A DNA stretch of 22,817 bases from positions 322-23,138 of the forward strand of contig KN894090.1 of assembly GCA_000934455.1 (NCBI GenBank), in the 5' to 3' direction. The stretch's first letter is position 1. The number at the start of each line of letters is the position of its first letter. Shown piece by piece: positions 9,291 to 19,342 of this stretch. Below the pieces are notes generated by a model. That model worked only from the letters and a program-made list of their open reading frames with translations, did no database searches and was not told the origin of the DNA. The translations under genes were made by a program, and so were the position numbers. This stretch comes from Apostichopus parvimensis. Taxonomy: Eukaryota; Echinodermata; Holothuroidea; Aspidochirotida; Stichopodidae.

Positions 9291-9849
9291 GATCATGTTC
9301 CCTTCATAGGAACAATTAATTGGATAATGTAGAAGGTTACTGTTATTAGTTAGGGTATTAGTTAGGGAAGGGGTTGTTGGGAGACCGATGTTACAGCATT
9401 TTTAAAATGTGTCTTGTCACTTGTAGCGATTTTCGAGCTCCAATACTACACGTTAGAGATATAGAGGTAACACCATCGCTTCGTAAGCCACAACATAAAC
9501 TAACTACAGCCATATTACCCACGTTCAATTGTTATAGTTGTTAGGCATAGGAGCAAGGGAACACCCACCCTCTCTTCCCGACGGCCCCCACTTAGAAAAA
9601 TCAGGGAGTAGGTGTTTGTGCTTTCCCCTCACTTTTTTTCAACTATAGGCATACACTCCACAGCAGAGCTCTGTATTTAGCAAAAAGATCAATTCGTTTC
9701 AATGGGAGAGTTACGGGAGCTTAAAGTGCCATCAATATAAGAAAAACTTGGCCCCATTAAATTGACATTTTTTCAGTAAATTGTTTAGATAACAAGATAA
9801 TATCTTATCAAACATCAATAAAATGTTGGATTGCTCAGATGCTTTAACT
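9291..9849. other. Non-coding, nothing assigned
   Basis: Mixed AT-rich and short C-rich sequence. No gene or RNA was recognised. Confidence 0.4.
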
Positions 9850-10215
9850 GAGCAATTGAACAATTTTCTGCAAAATGTATAATTGACAACTTATCATATC
9901 TCGTCGATTCAACATTTTTCTGCAAAATGTTCAATTGTTCATTTCATTCCATCTGAGCAATTGAACAATTTTCTGCAAAATATTTAGTTGACCACTTATC
10001 ATATCTCGTCAATTCAACATTTTTCTGCAAAATATTAAATTGTTCACTTAATTCCAACAGAGCAATTGAACTATTTTCTGCAAACTGTTTAATTGACAAC
10101 TTATCGTATCTCATCAATTCAACATTTTTTTGCAAAATGTTCAATTGTGCATCTGAGCAATTGAAAAATTTTCTGCAACATGTTGACAACTTATCGTATC
10201 TCGGCAATTCAACCT
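9850..10215. repeat. 105-bp minisatellite, about 3.5 units
   Basis: Units start with GAGCAATTGAA at 9850, 9955, 10060 and 10155. The first two are exactly 105 bases, the third 95, and the last is partial. Each unit holds the word TTTTCTGCAAAAT twice, once on each side of an ACTTATCATATCTCG core, so a unit is itself partly palindromic. The unit length is a multiple of three, so the minus strand stays open (about 9944-10324) with a 35-residue periodic peptide. That frame breaks in the flanking unit, so I treat it as a satellite and not a gene. Confidence 0.85.
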
Positions 10216-11057
10216 TCCTAACTGATTGGGGTGCGGTCGGGGAGCGGGTGGTATTGACTGATATGTTAATTAGCTCTGCGTTATTCAAACGCTTTTGGCT
10301 CATTAAAATATGCATGGGATGCAATAACTATGATGTTATTTCTTACTTTATGTAAACCACATATTACCACATATAAATTCTACAAAGATACTCAACCAAT
10401 CTCAGTGGCATTGGAAGTGCACATTTCTATTTATATTCTTTATTTCTATATATATTTCTATCTATCAGAGACCTCTCCTAAGCATCCACAACTTGCCTAC
10501 GCCCTTCCCACAGTGTCCATGGAATGTAATTCCTTGAATCCAACTTCACTTGTATTCAGAGGAAACACACACACACACACACACAAAACAGAATAAAAAT
10601 CTCCCATGTTTTAAAATTGGCATCAAAAATGTTAACCTGCACGGTACAACGTTCATGGCCGTTTTTAAATTCCAACATTAAACATGGATATGGAGGTTTG
10701 TGCAATCCTCACATAACAAAGAATATCATCTCTAGACATGGTCATTTTGTTACCTGTTTCATTACAGGATATGATGAGTAGATATTATTCGTTTTATGGC
10801 TACAGTATGAATTCTTCTAAACCTGTGAAGAGACAATGCATTCTCCAAAGTTAAAACCTCAATTATGATGGTTCGGTTCCGAATTTTCCTTTCCACATAT
10901 TTGGGAAAGGTTAATCGAAGACGCATGCTCATCCCCGGACTGTGAACTCTGACCAACTTGGTGTATACGAACAAGGAAGTTAAAAACCAATTGTGAGGAT
11001 TTGCAGGTATAAATTTACGTGTATCATAACCAACACATTCTAATTGAAACTACAACT
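10216..11057. other. Non-coding with a (CA)n microsatellite
   Basis: The (CA)n run is at about 10565-10584. Short open frames on either strand show no recognisable protein. Nothing else assigned. Confidence 0.5.
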
Positions 11058-11493
11058 ACTGCAGAGTAAATAGAGAAGATACCAGAAACAGTGAGGGTGC
11101 CCGATGGTTTTGGGCGCTGATAATTTCGACAAACATGGCGACACTCATGCCTTAAATTGGCTAGTAAGCTGTATTAATCTTTTTTCTAATTTCTGTTGAT
11201 ATTCATCCTTCTGTAGATGCGGGAACGTTTATATTGCCACAAAATTTCGTGAATCAGTTGATACTCTCAATGAAAGAGATGATGCAATATAAAGAAGCAG
11301 CGTTTGTGATTCCGTTGGTGGCTTCATATTAAGCTGTAACCGTAATCTACAACAAGGAATCGAATATCTCGTGTTTTTTAACTTTATTTTTATGAAACTT
11401 TAGTATGGTTCGAGTTAGCTGATCTTAATCAGTGGAGACACATGAACCAGTCCCGCGGGTACCCAGGAAATAACAATACGAGGTGTATCTTAA
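11058..11493 (+). repeat. Direct duplicated block D, copy 2 (436 bp)
   Basis: Near-identical to 8592-9025, in the same orientation about 2.47 kb away. The sequences flanking the two copies do not resemble each other, so this is a dispersed duplication, not a simple tandem one. Confidence 0.9.
11217..11332 (+). CDS. Candidate terminal coding exon in duplicated block D, copy 2
   Basis: Same acceptor (CTGTAG ending at 11216), same phase 1 and same stop position (TAA 11330-11332) as the copy at 8751. Four amino acids differ between the two peptides (W/L, I/M, Q/K, V/E) and none is a stop. If this is a real exon it could be an alternative C-terminus for the upstream repeat-domain gene. If not, it is an open stretch inside a repeat. 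Confidence 0.25.
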
Positions 11494-11785
11494 TTTTTTT
11501 TAAATTTGCTTTTTGTTGTATAATAATGTTGAGGGTTTTGTCAATTTTTTTAGTCCATTGGATTTGATATGAAACGAAACAAAAGTAGAAGTTTACAAAA
11601 GTTTAAGTTTGTCAGAATTCCTGGCAACAAAGTTTAAGAATTAAAATAACGAAAATAGTAATTCCTTTAGAAATAACACTGCCAGATCGACATTTAAGTA
11701 TTTGTCAAGTCTGTCACTCACCTCATTATGCAAAACGGTTTATACAGCCATCACATGGATCACATTTTTTGAACAGATATCGGTG
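11494..11785. other. Non-coding, upstream of a promoter
   Basis: AT-rich, with no feature before the CCAAT-type box at 11786. Confidence 0.4.
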
Positions 11786-11857
11786 ATTGGTTGATATTTT
11801 ATGCAAATTTCGTGACGTCACTCCGGATGGTTATAGCATATCATTGCAAATATAAAG
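11786..11857 (+). promoter_or_regulatory. Compact promoter: reverse CCAAT box, octamer, CRE, TATA box
   Basis: In 72 bases there are ATTGG (11786-11790, CCAAT on the other strand), the octamer ATGCAAAT (11801-11808), a perfect cAMP-response element TGACGTCA (11813-11820) and TATAAAG (11851-11857). Order and spacing are those of an animal pol II promoter. These are the known targets of NF-Y, POU-domain and CREB/ATF factors respectively. Transcription would start near 11880. The first coding gene downstream on this strand is at 15030. Confidence 0.7.
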
Positions 11858-11881
11858 AAAGCCGTTGATGTGCATCGAACC

Positions 11882-11947
11882 GTGATCATAATACTTCACT
11901 CGACTTGCCGAGACAGACGTTCAACAACCAATCAACGAAAAATCAAG
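11882..11947 (+). other. Candidate non-coding first exon (5' leader)
   Basis: Begins about 30 bases after the TATA box and contains no ATG. It ends AATCAAG followed by GTTTGT, a usable donor at 11948. It would splice to the acceptor at 14997, just ahead of the start codon at 15030. The start point is approximate. Confidence 0.45.
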
Positions 11948-14900
11948 GTTTGTGTATACTAAAAGTGTATTATGAAATATATATATTAGGGATCTAACTA
12001 TTTGAAGTTCAATATATACGACTGATAATTACCATAAAAGGTACACAAACCTAACCATCGTCTTTGTTTTAAATGACAAAGACAACTTTGAAAGATAAAT
12101 GCCCCTATTAGCTGAGAAAAAATCTTGTTGCGTTTGGGAGATATCTTAGCAATTTCAAAGTTGTGCCTGGGATCTGTCATTTTGTAAATCCGTGATGTCA
12201 TAGTATCATTAGGATCTGAAACTTAATACCTGCTCTTTGTATTTCTCTTCATATTTCCAAAGTAGAATATTAATAGTGTTGACATTATTAAAAACAATGA
12301 CATCATTAGGTGATTTGAAGAGCCTGAATATTTGTGATCCAGCATTTTGCAAAACCCATCTCCATTACAGAAAATAACCATTGTATATAGTAAAAAACAA
12401 ATTAAAAAAAAAAAAAAAAAAATTGAAGCACATGTGGTTCGATGGTGTCACATGTAGACTCGATCAAGTCTCCAGCTTCGAGTGTGAGGAAACATTTAAT
12501 TTGTGATATCTCCCAATTGAAATGAGATTTTTCTTAGCTATTTCGGGAAGTTGTTCGTGACGGTTACCTCTATCGAATAGACCACCATTGAATAACTATG
12601 TGTCTATAGTTTAACTTGACTTACTTCCTATCGCGATGTAACCGCTATAGGAGTACGAATAACGATTATATGATGTTTTGGCAGTATCTCCAATAAAATT
12701 TTAATCAGACTAGTTCATTGATATATTTAACTTGAGTTGAATGGTTTCGTATAAGGCTATGTACTATACATTTGCGTAAATATTTCATGCAGGGACATCT
12801 CATGTTATTGTTAAATGATCACGATTAAGCAACAAATAAGATATCTTCAAGAGTTAGTAAGTCTATTTCTTGTACCACTTTGTCAGTTTGCACTAACTCA
12901 ACAATAGCCTTTTCTTGTTGTTGACATTAATATCACGGCAGAGTCTCAAACACCGTAAGAAAGTAGTTCAGCTTCTCTCAAAAGAGTGTCATTTCAACAG
13001 GTCAAGCTCGCTCAGTCTGCCAATTGTGTAACTGTAATTAAATACACCTTTCGTGCCTTTTCGTGCACACTCGAAGAACAGTGAGAAATTGATCTCCTGA
13101 ATGTAGAACTGTCAACACGTAAATTAAGTCCGTTTCAGTTATTTGATGTTTTAATATTAGCTTACGTAATCATGTAGATTAGGGACAGAAAATGGGCTTT
13201 TTTTCCCCCCAAAAAATTGCCGATAATTCAAAATCCATTGAAGGCTTTTAATCTCTTTCTTTATTGTGTATCTCTTTGCGCATAAACACCCCGTCTATGA
13301 TTATATCGTCACGACACAATATAGCACAGTGGCTTGCCCGCCCCTCCCCCCCCCCCAATCCCCATCTCCGATCGTCAGTAGGGGGGAAGGGTTCAGTAGG
13401 GGTTTTCTTGAATTCTGCCTGGCACGAATAAGACCACTGCTACGGGTGCACCCTTCCCCACACATAGTAATTATATAAGCAAAACCTTGCGTTTAGCGCT
13501 ACTTCTATGAAACTAATTGTTAATCTAAAATATTCCTCAGAAAGCACCATTTGACGTCTATTTTTTATTCCGGGAAGGATCCCTAAACACTAAACAGGGG
13601 TCGGCTACAAATAAGCTTAAGGCACATTCAGCTCCGCCTTCTACACATATCAATCAAACATTCTTCACGATGTGAATGTACAAAGTAGTCAAGAACACGT
13701 ACGAACTAGTGAACCAGCATAATGCACTCAGTGATAAAACTCAATATATTTTAAACAGTAGGTACAATAAGTTAAAACCTGCACAGGCTGTGTAATGTCT
13801 TCCACAGATACTTATGAAATTACTTTCTTGACATCACACGGTTCAATTTGTCTAATACCTTTACCACAGTTTTTTCAAGTGGTAGTTTGTCCTGAATATT
13901 CAAATTAATTATATGGCAAAAGTGTAGGGCCTTCCTTCAAGTGCTTGGGTATGCCAAGTTAAAACAATAAGAAACAGCAAGATAACTTGTATAAGCTGCC
14001 ATGAATGATGTCGAACTTATCACTGCCCGCCATGGCAACCATAACATCGAACTCGGTGATTTTTTCTTTTGTTTTCATAAGAAAAATCATAAAAATCTTA
14101 GATATCCAGAAAAAAGCAGACAGGCCAATCACTGTCAGGCAACTTTTAATAAGTGTCATTTAACAACCACAGTTTTATTGTAAGAAATTGCGACGGCTAT
14201 GGACCGTGATCCTTTTCTGATTTGGGTAGGGATTTCCTATGCTAAAATGTTGTTGAAAAACAACGATTATATTCATATCACCAGAACATATTCTTTAAAC
14301 CATACATACATACACCCCGAATTCCTTGCAAATCCATCCAACGGTTTGTGAAATACGAAAACACTGAACATTTACAATGTAAATACCGCTGCTTCTCTGA
14401 AAATATGTGCAAGAATTCACCTAGATTCAAATGTCCTTATTCGACTTTTCTAAACAGCCCAGCAACACCAAGTTAATCTTCCAACTTGTGAGCATTGACC
14501 GGCGAGTAGAAAAGGTACTCTCTCATAGAGCACTGCTGCATAAAAAGTAAGCATTTTCTTCAATCAATTATCAAATGGCAAAAAATAATCTGTTGGTAAT
14601 ATATTGTATACTTTATTGTAAAGAAAAAAAAACACATATGAAGCGCTTTATATAACAACTGTTGTATAACCACTACCCTGAGCCAAGCAATGTAGGCCAG
14701 GATTGCAAGGCTGATGGGCATTTTTCATAGACAAACAGTTTTCATCACATTCATCGACAAAACCTTTCGTGAAAAAAAACCCTTCAGAATATACGTGTGA
14801 CTGTTTCTTTATAGTATGTAGGCCCTAAGGCAATATTGTTTGTTTTCAAGGGGAGAGGGGGCAGAGCCCCCCTTCGCCCCTCCCTTGGCTACGGGCCTGT

Positions 14901-14997
14901 CAAAAGCCACATTTACGGTATTGCTACCAACATATTTGTCCCCAAGATTTCACTTCACTTTGACGATGCGTAAAATGCATTTCATTCAATCTTACAG
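11948..14997 (+). other. Proposed first intron of the 265-residue gene
   Basis: About 3 kb without a convincing exon. It contains a run of 19 A at 12404-12422, the reverse copy of repeat R at 13269-13607, and near 14840-14900 a G/C-rich transposon-end-like sequence with the word CCCCTCCCTTGGCTACGGGCC. It ends in TTCAATCTTACAG at 14997. Confidence 0.4.
13269..13607 (-). repeat. Dispersed repeat R, reverse copy
   Basis: Reverse complement of 8176-8551, with small deletions around the part next to the hairpin, so the hairpin arm is decayed here. The C-rich run near 13347-13360 is the counterpart of the G-rich run at about 8430-8450. Confidence 0.75.
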
Positions 14998-15029
14998 ATC
15001 TATTGACAAATTGTTGAAGAAACGCTACC
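14998..15029 (+). other. 5' leader part of the coding exon
   Basis: Follows the acceptor CTTACAG at 14991-14997. It contains an in-frame TGA at 15015-15017, which fixes the ATG at 15030 as the first usable start. The start sits in a strong context (GCTACCATGG). Confidence 0.6.
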
Positions 15030-15827
15030 ATGGGTGTGGCTGCTTCTGCAATAGGTGGTCTTGCAACGAGCGTGATTGACCAAAATGAACTTCACGACAA
15101 GGAGAATGCACAAGAGGAAATTAATGAAAAATTGGAAATGATCAAGGACAATATTGACCTACAGATTGACAAATTCTACAATGAGCTCCTTCTTGAATGT
15201 CAATCGTCATCGAGACACAGCACTGTTCCGATTTGCAATGTTGTAGATAAAGTGCAGTCTTTGTTTGTGCAGCATAGTACGGACGACAAGAGCGTGATAA
15301 GTACTACTATCAACAAAGTAGTCGGCGACATGTTTGAAAGTAAATGGACTGATGCCATTGCGGATGCCATCTCAGGAAGTCTTACGGCGTTCCTTGGTCC
15401 CGAAGAAATAGCTACATCTGGAAGTATGTCTGATGAAAAAAGTTATCATGTCGCTTGGTCAAACAACGCCATGGTTCGCTTGGATGTGTTCGCGACCAAA
15501 TGTGCCCTAAGTCACATGGCTGGATTGTCGGGATCCAGCCAATCATTTGGCGGGTACATCATGGTAGCATCCGTTGTCGACATGAAAGAAATCAACTTCC
15601 AGGTGTTCCTTTGGGAGTTTTCAAAATTCGTAGGTCATGCAAAGAAGATAGATCCCCACGCTTTCTCCGCGATATTGAAAGAAATCAGAGAAGTGGGAAA
15701 GCTTGTACATGAGACGGGCTTGTTGTTTCAAAAGGTGTCAGATATGGTGCCGAAGATTGGAACAAACGAAATCGATGGAGAAGACTCCTTGGATAGTGGA
15801 AAAGTGTCTAGTGACCAAAATGTGTAG
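15030..15827 (+). CDS. Unrecognised 265-residue protein with an N-myristoylation-type start
   Basis: A single uninterrupted coding exon, 265 codons, closed by TAG at 15825-15827. I do not recognise the family. The N-terminus M-G-V-A-A-S has glycine at 2 and serine at 6, the classic pattern for N-myristoylation, followed by a small-residue hydrophobic stretch to about residue 16. Residues 25-56 are a charged, probably coiled-coil helix. The middle (about 104-200) is the best-structured part: K-W-T-D-A-I, F-L-G-P-E-E, Y-H-V-A-W, an R-L-D-V motif near 150, and S-V-V-D near 181. Residues 205-240 look like amphipathic helix. The last 20 are polar and acidic. No signal peptide, clear transmembrane helix or catalytic motif is seen, so the protein is likely intracellular and perhaps membrane-tethered. 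No close AATAAA follows; one lies at 16417-16422 inside a later repeat. The promoter at 11786 is proposed as its own. Confidence 0.85.
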   Translation: MGVAASAIGGLATSVIDQNELHDKENAQEEINEKLEMIKDNIDLQIDKFYNELLLECQSSSRHSTVPICNVVDKVQSLFVQHSTDDKSVISTTINKVVGDMFESKWTDAIADAISGSLTAFLGPEEIATSGSMSDEKSYHVAWSNNAMVRLDVFATKCALSHMAGLSGSSQSFGGYIMVASVVDMKEINFQVFLWEFSKFVGHAKKIDPHAFSAILKEIREVGKLVHETGLLFQKVSDMVPKIGTNEIDGEDSLDSGKVSSDQNV

Positions 15828-15998
15828 TGGCCAAACATGTTGTTTCAATACATTGTCATGTAGAGGTGTCAACCACATGATTATGCAGTTGTAAAGTTTG
15901 TTGGCGTTCTTCGAACGTGTCTGATATAATCAATGTTTCTTCATTACGTTAAGGTGATCAGTAAAGCAATTCTAATAATGGTATCAGGGAAAGGATTG

Positions 15999-16714
15999 CA
16001 TGGGCGTCCGCAAGGTGAAGTGGTTGGGCTGGCGGGGGAGCAACAGGGCACAGGAAAATCGGAGTATTTAAAACAAAAGCAGAAAATATCTCAAAATGCT
16101 ACAGCTTTCAAATACATTTTAATTGAAAAATAATTCCTCTCTGAGATTTATTTTGCGCTTTTAAGTCACTATCAGAGAAGTGAAAGTTAAAATATCACAG
16201 CTGTCCTTAGAAAGCCCACCAGGGCTTAGATGGCCGCATACAGAGTTAATTCGTCTCTGTAGACTCAAGACATAGGTTAAAAACTAAACTCTATCATTGT
16301 GAACACCTGTATAATGTCGACTTTATTTTTTTTTTGCTATTCATGACAATTGTACATCCTACAACAACAGCCATGGCACTGTCCACTAGAAGAAGACTCG
16401 ACTGGTTTCACTTTAGAATAAACAATAACAAACTTAGTAACGCTTGTAAAGCTCGAACCCCCATAGATTTAATGCCACCAAGGCTCTGAGATATGGTTTC
16501 CACAGAGTAACATTAGAGTACTTCCTTATTCTGAGGGTATAAGGATGCTGACCTATGCAATCTGGAGCAAGATCCCCAGAGAGAGGCGTAACTAGACCAA
16601 GTTCCGCATGTTAACCGTTTAATTTTATACATACACAGTGCAGTTGGACCGTTGTTGAACATCCGAATTGCGCTTGCCCATTCCCCCTCCCCCCTCTTTC
16701 GTCGGACGCCCATG
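15999..16714. mobile_element. Possible DNA-transposon relic with inverted ends
   Basis: The word CATGGGCGTCCG at 15999-16010 is repeated exactly in reverse complement at 16703-16714. Both ends are next to purine- or pyrimidine-rich runs. No transposase is seen in the 716-bp interval. An AATAAA at 16417-16422 lies inside. Only 12 bases of end match, so this is tentative. Confidence 0.4.
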
Positions 16715-18484
16715 AGTGCTTGATATTTTAGAGATGATTTTCTTTATTCATTATACTTTTATAATTTTGATTTGGTTTTGCATGGTGTGATATTCTTCGA
16801 ATGATATCATATTTGTAAGCGGTGAACTTATCTTCATATATTAAGTATTATGAAAATATGTTACCCTTCTTGCCGCTCCGCCAGGTCAATGTCTCAATGT
16901 GACGAGTACGTTCTGGGGTGAAAAGTGAGACTGCCCCGAGAATTCAAAAAGTAACAAAATTGAGAAGATTACCTTTTTTGTTGTGTTGACGTGTGCCAGG
17001 TTAAACAAATGTTATGTGACCATGCTGATTTGAAGACATATATGCATGGTTGTTTACTTCTCTTATACTTCCTATGATATTCGTCTGTCATTTCCAAAGA
17101 AATACTCTTTTATACCTCTAACAAGGTTATTTCATATTTCACTGCTTTTCAACTACATCTCTTACCGGTTTCTTTTCCCTTGCTTCTTTTACAATATATT
17201 GTTGAGTTCCAAAACATGATTATTTTATACATATCAGGTAGAACGCCCTTTAATCAGTGCCATGATAATTATTCTTATTCTTACTTGGGGGGGGGGGGGG
17301 GGGGGGTTCGTTGAATCATTTAATATGTTTTCGTCGAGTTTGCTAAATATGAAAAAAAAACATCTTGTGTAGATTTCTTAATCAGATGATTAATGACCGT
17401 TTACTTTCAACGTGTCCTTTTGAAAATTGTAAATGTCAGGGTAAATACTGACAGTCTGACAAACTCTTGAAGCCGGCGCAAGATGAAGTTGTTCCTATGT
17501 TCGCCAAAATCGAATGTGTGTCTAGGGATCTGAGATGGCAAAGTATTGCTTCCTTTGGTAAAAAATTTAATGAGCGTTTGCTGGTCAAGTTGTGCCGGGA
17601 CTCACTAGGTCGATTAAACCGTTAGTTAAATTTGTCGTATGTAACTTTACATTTGCCAAAACTGAATAGATTTGCTGACCAGGTCAGTCTTTTGTTTTTA
17701 TATGAATGTGACACTCTAATCGCTTTGCAAATGGCGAGGTTTGACTTAATACTATTCTTTTATTCGGTCAGAATCGTATCGTATTTGACAGAGAAGTTGT
17801 CTAACTTAATAATTGTCTTAGATTGACAATAGTCATTTAGTTATGCAATGACTTTGTGACCTTGCATAACACTGCATGGGTCTATTTTTGACAAATACAT
17901 TAGGTTTTCTTGGTTGTTTGCTTGCGTACATTGAACTTTTGTGTGTTAAAGCCGGATCGCTGTCGGGATTGTCGATCGGGTGAAATAGCTATTGGTACTT
18001 TTGTTGTTGGTTCGCTTCAATTTTATGTTTAACCTTGTAGTTTGATAATCTTTAGGATTTGTCTATATGTTTTTCATTATTTGGACTAACTGTTATACCC
18101 AGTCTTATAAAATAAAAATTTCTGTGTAGGAAGCATTTCGTATCAAAGGGGATGCTTCCTGTGAGTGGGGGAGTAGAGTTCGAATGGTCTCAGTAAGAGT
18201 TAGTTTGAATTGATTTGAAGTTAAGAGTTGCACTTTTTATTGGTCCTATAGGACGTGGGATGGAGTCTGGAGAGATTACTTTACTGTAACGGTCGTTCGA
18301 AATGTAGCCGTGAACCTTTTATCATTGTAAGCACTTATCAATATATCATTTTAACTGGAACCGCTCGTCTGGTGTCTTCATTCTCGGTTCCGTGTTTAAC
18401 TTGGGAACCTAACAATGTCACTCAGTTTAATCTGACTGGGAAACGTTTATCATGATAGCACTCAAATGCTCATGGAATCATTAA
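16715..18484. other. Non-coding with a 20-base poly-G tract
   Basis: Run of 20 G at 17287-17306. Otherwise AT-rich sequence with short open frames that show no recognisable protein. GATGCTTCCTGTG near 18151 mirrors AGGAAGCATTTCG near 18128 as a weak inverted pair. Confidence 0.5.
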
Positions 18485-18826
18485 AGGGTGTGAAGACTCG
18501 CGCACAAAGAAACGTCTCATGTCGGTAATCTGACCTAGTTTCGAATGAGGTGTAACAGAATGTGTTAGACACCACCATCGATCCCAGAAAATACACACAC
18601 CGTCGGACACTAGTGTACAGTCAATACATACAGCTACGGTCAATACCCACAACACAGTATACATAGCAGCGTGGACATCTCAGGTCTAGATAAAAGATAA
18701 CAAGGTATCACGTTTCATAACTGTCTGCATTTTGTAGCGACAAGAAGAAAACGTCATTTGCAACCAATGGAAAGTGGTAACTTTTTCAGAGCGCGGCACG
18801 CGGTTTGGGGCGAGTCTTCAATGCCT
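18485..18826 (-). mobile_element. TTAA-type MITE, copy B
   Basis: Flanked on both sides by an intact TTAA (18481-18484 and 18827-18830). The ends read AGGGTGTGAAGACTCGC and, as reverse complement, AGGCATTGAAGACTCGCC. The body is the reverse complement of copy A at 4002-4356 with scattered changes. It has no coding capacity. A piggyBac-like origin is inferred from the target site. Confidence 0.8.
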
Positions 18827-18830
18827 TTAA

Positions 18831-19342
18831 TGATGTTCAACAGTGGTGTGAATTGCACTCAGAAATTAATAAATTAATTATTCCAAGACACTGCATACTT
18901 CAATAAAAAAGAGTTGTTTACTCAGCTCTTCTGCTGCCGATTATTGCTGCCAGTGAGTTGTCTATCATTCTACGTCGACCCACACACCCGCCCCCTCCCC
19001 CATTCGTAGCCTGAACGTAGTTGCGGTATCCGACATCTTGAGAATATAATTGCCTGAGCCTTAACCATGTCTAATTGAGAACCGGCATGTTTCAATAAAT
19101 GGCATTCTTGAAATGAAACGCAAATAGTGACATAAATATATGCGAAGATCCACAAATACTGTTGATATTTGCTTGGAAGCATTTCAGGCTGAATGAGTCA
19201 AAATTTGTATAAATTAAGTTTTCCTTCGCAAACTGAACATGTCATTTGTTTGAAAACCTCCTTTCTTCCACATGAAATACAATCTTTCAGTGTTACACTT
19301 AATTTTCTTCAATAATTTTTTGAAAAAAAATTTCAATCACAT
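18831..19342. other. Non-coding, nothing assigned
   Basis: No coding exon or repeat recognised. A C-rich patch lies near 18980-19002. Confidence 0.4.

Noticed and set aside
9850..10215. CRISPR array
   Set aside because: Units are 105 bp with no unique spacers, and the DNA is animal; it is a minisatellite.
9944..10324. Minus-strand repeat protein gene
   Set aside because: The frame is a consequence of a 105-bp satellite unit and stops in the adjoining unit; there is no start context or splice evidence.
8592..11493. LTR retrotransposon with 434-bp LTRs
   Set aside because: No TG...CA termini, primer-binding site, polypurine tract, target duplication or reverse transcriptase between the copies.
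14840..15079. 79-codon open frame overlapping the start of the 265-residue gene
   Set aside because: Its first part is the translation of a G/C-rich repeat end, it crosses the acceptor at 14997, and it is out of frame with the well-supported gene.
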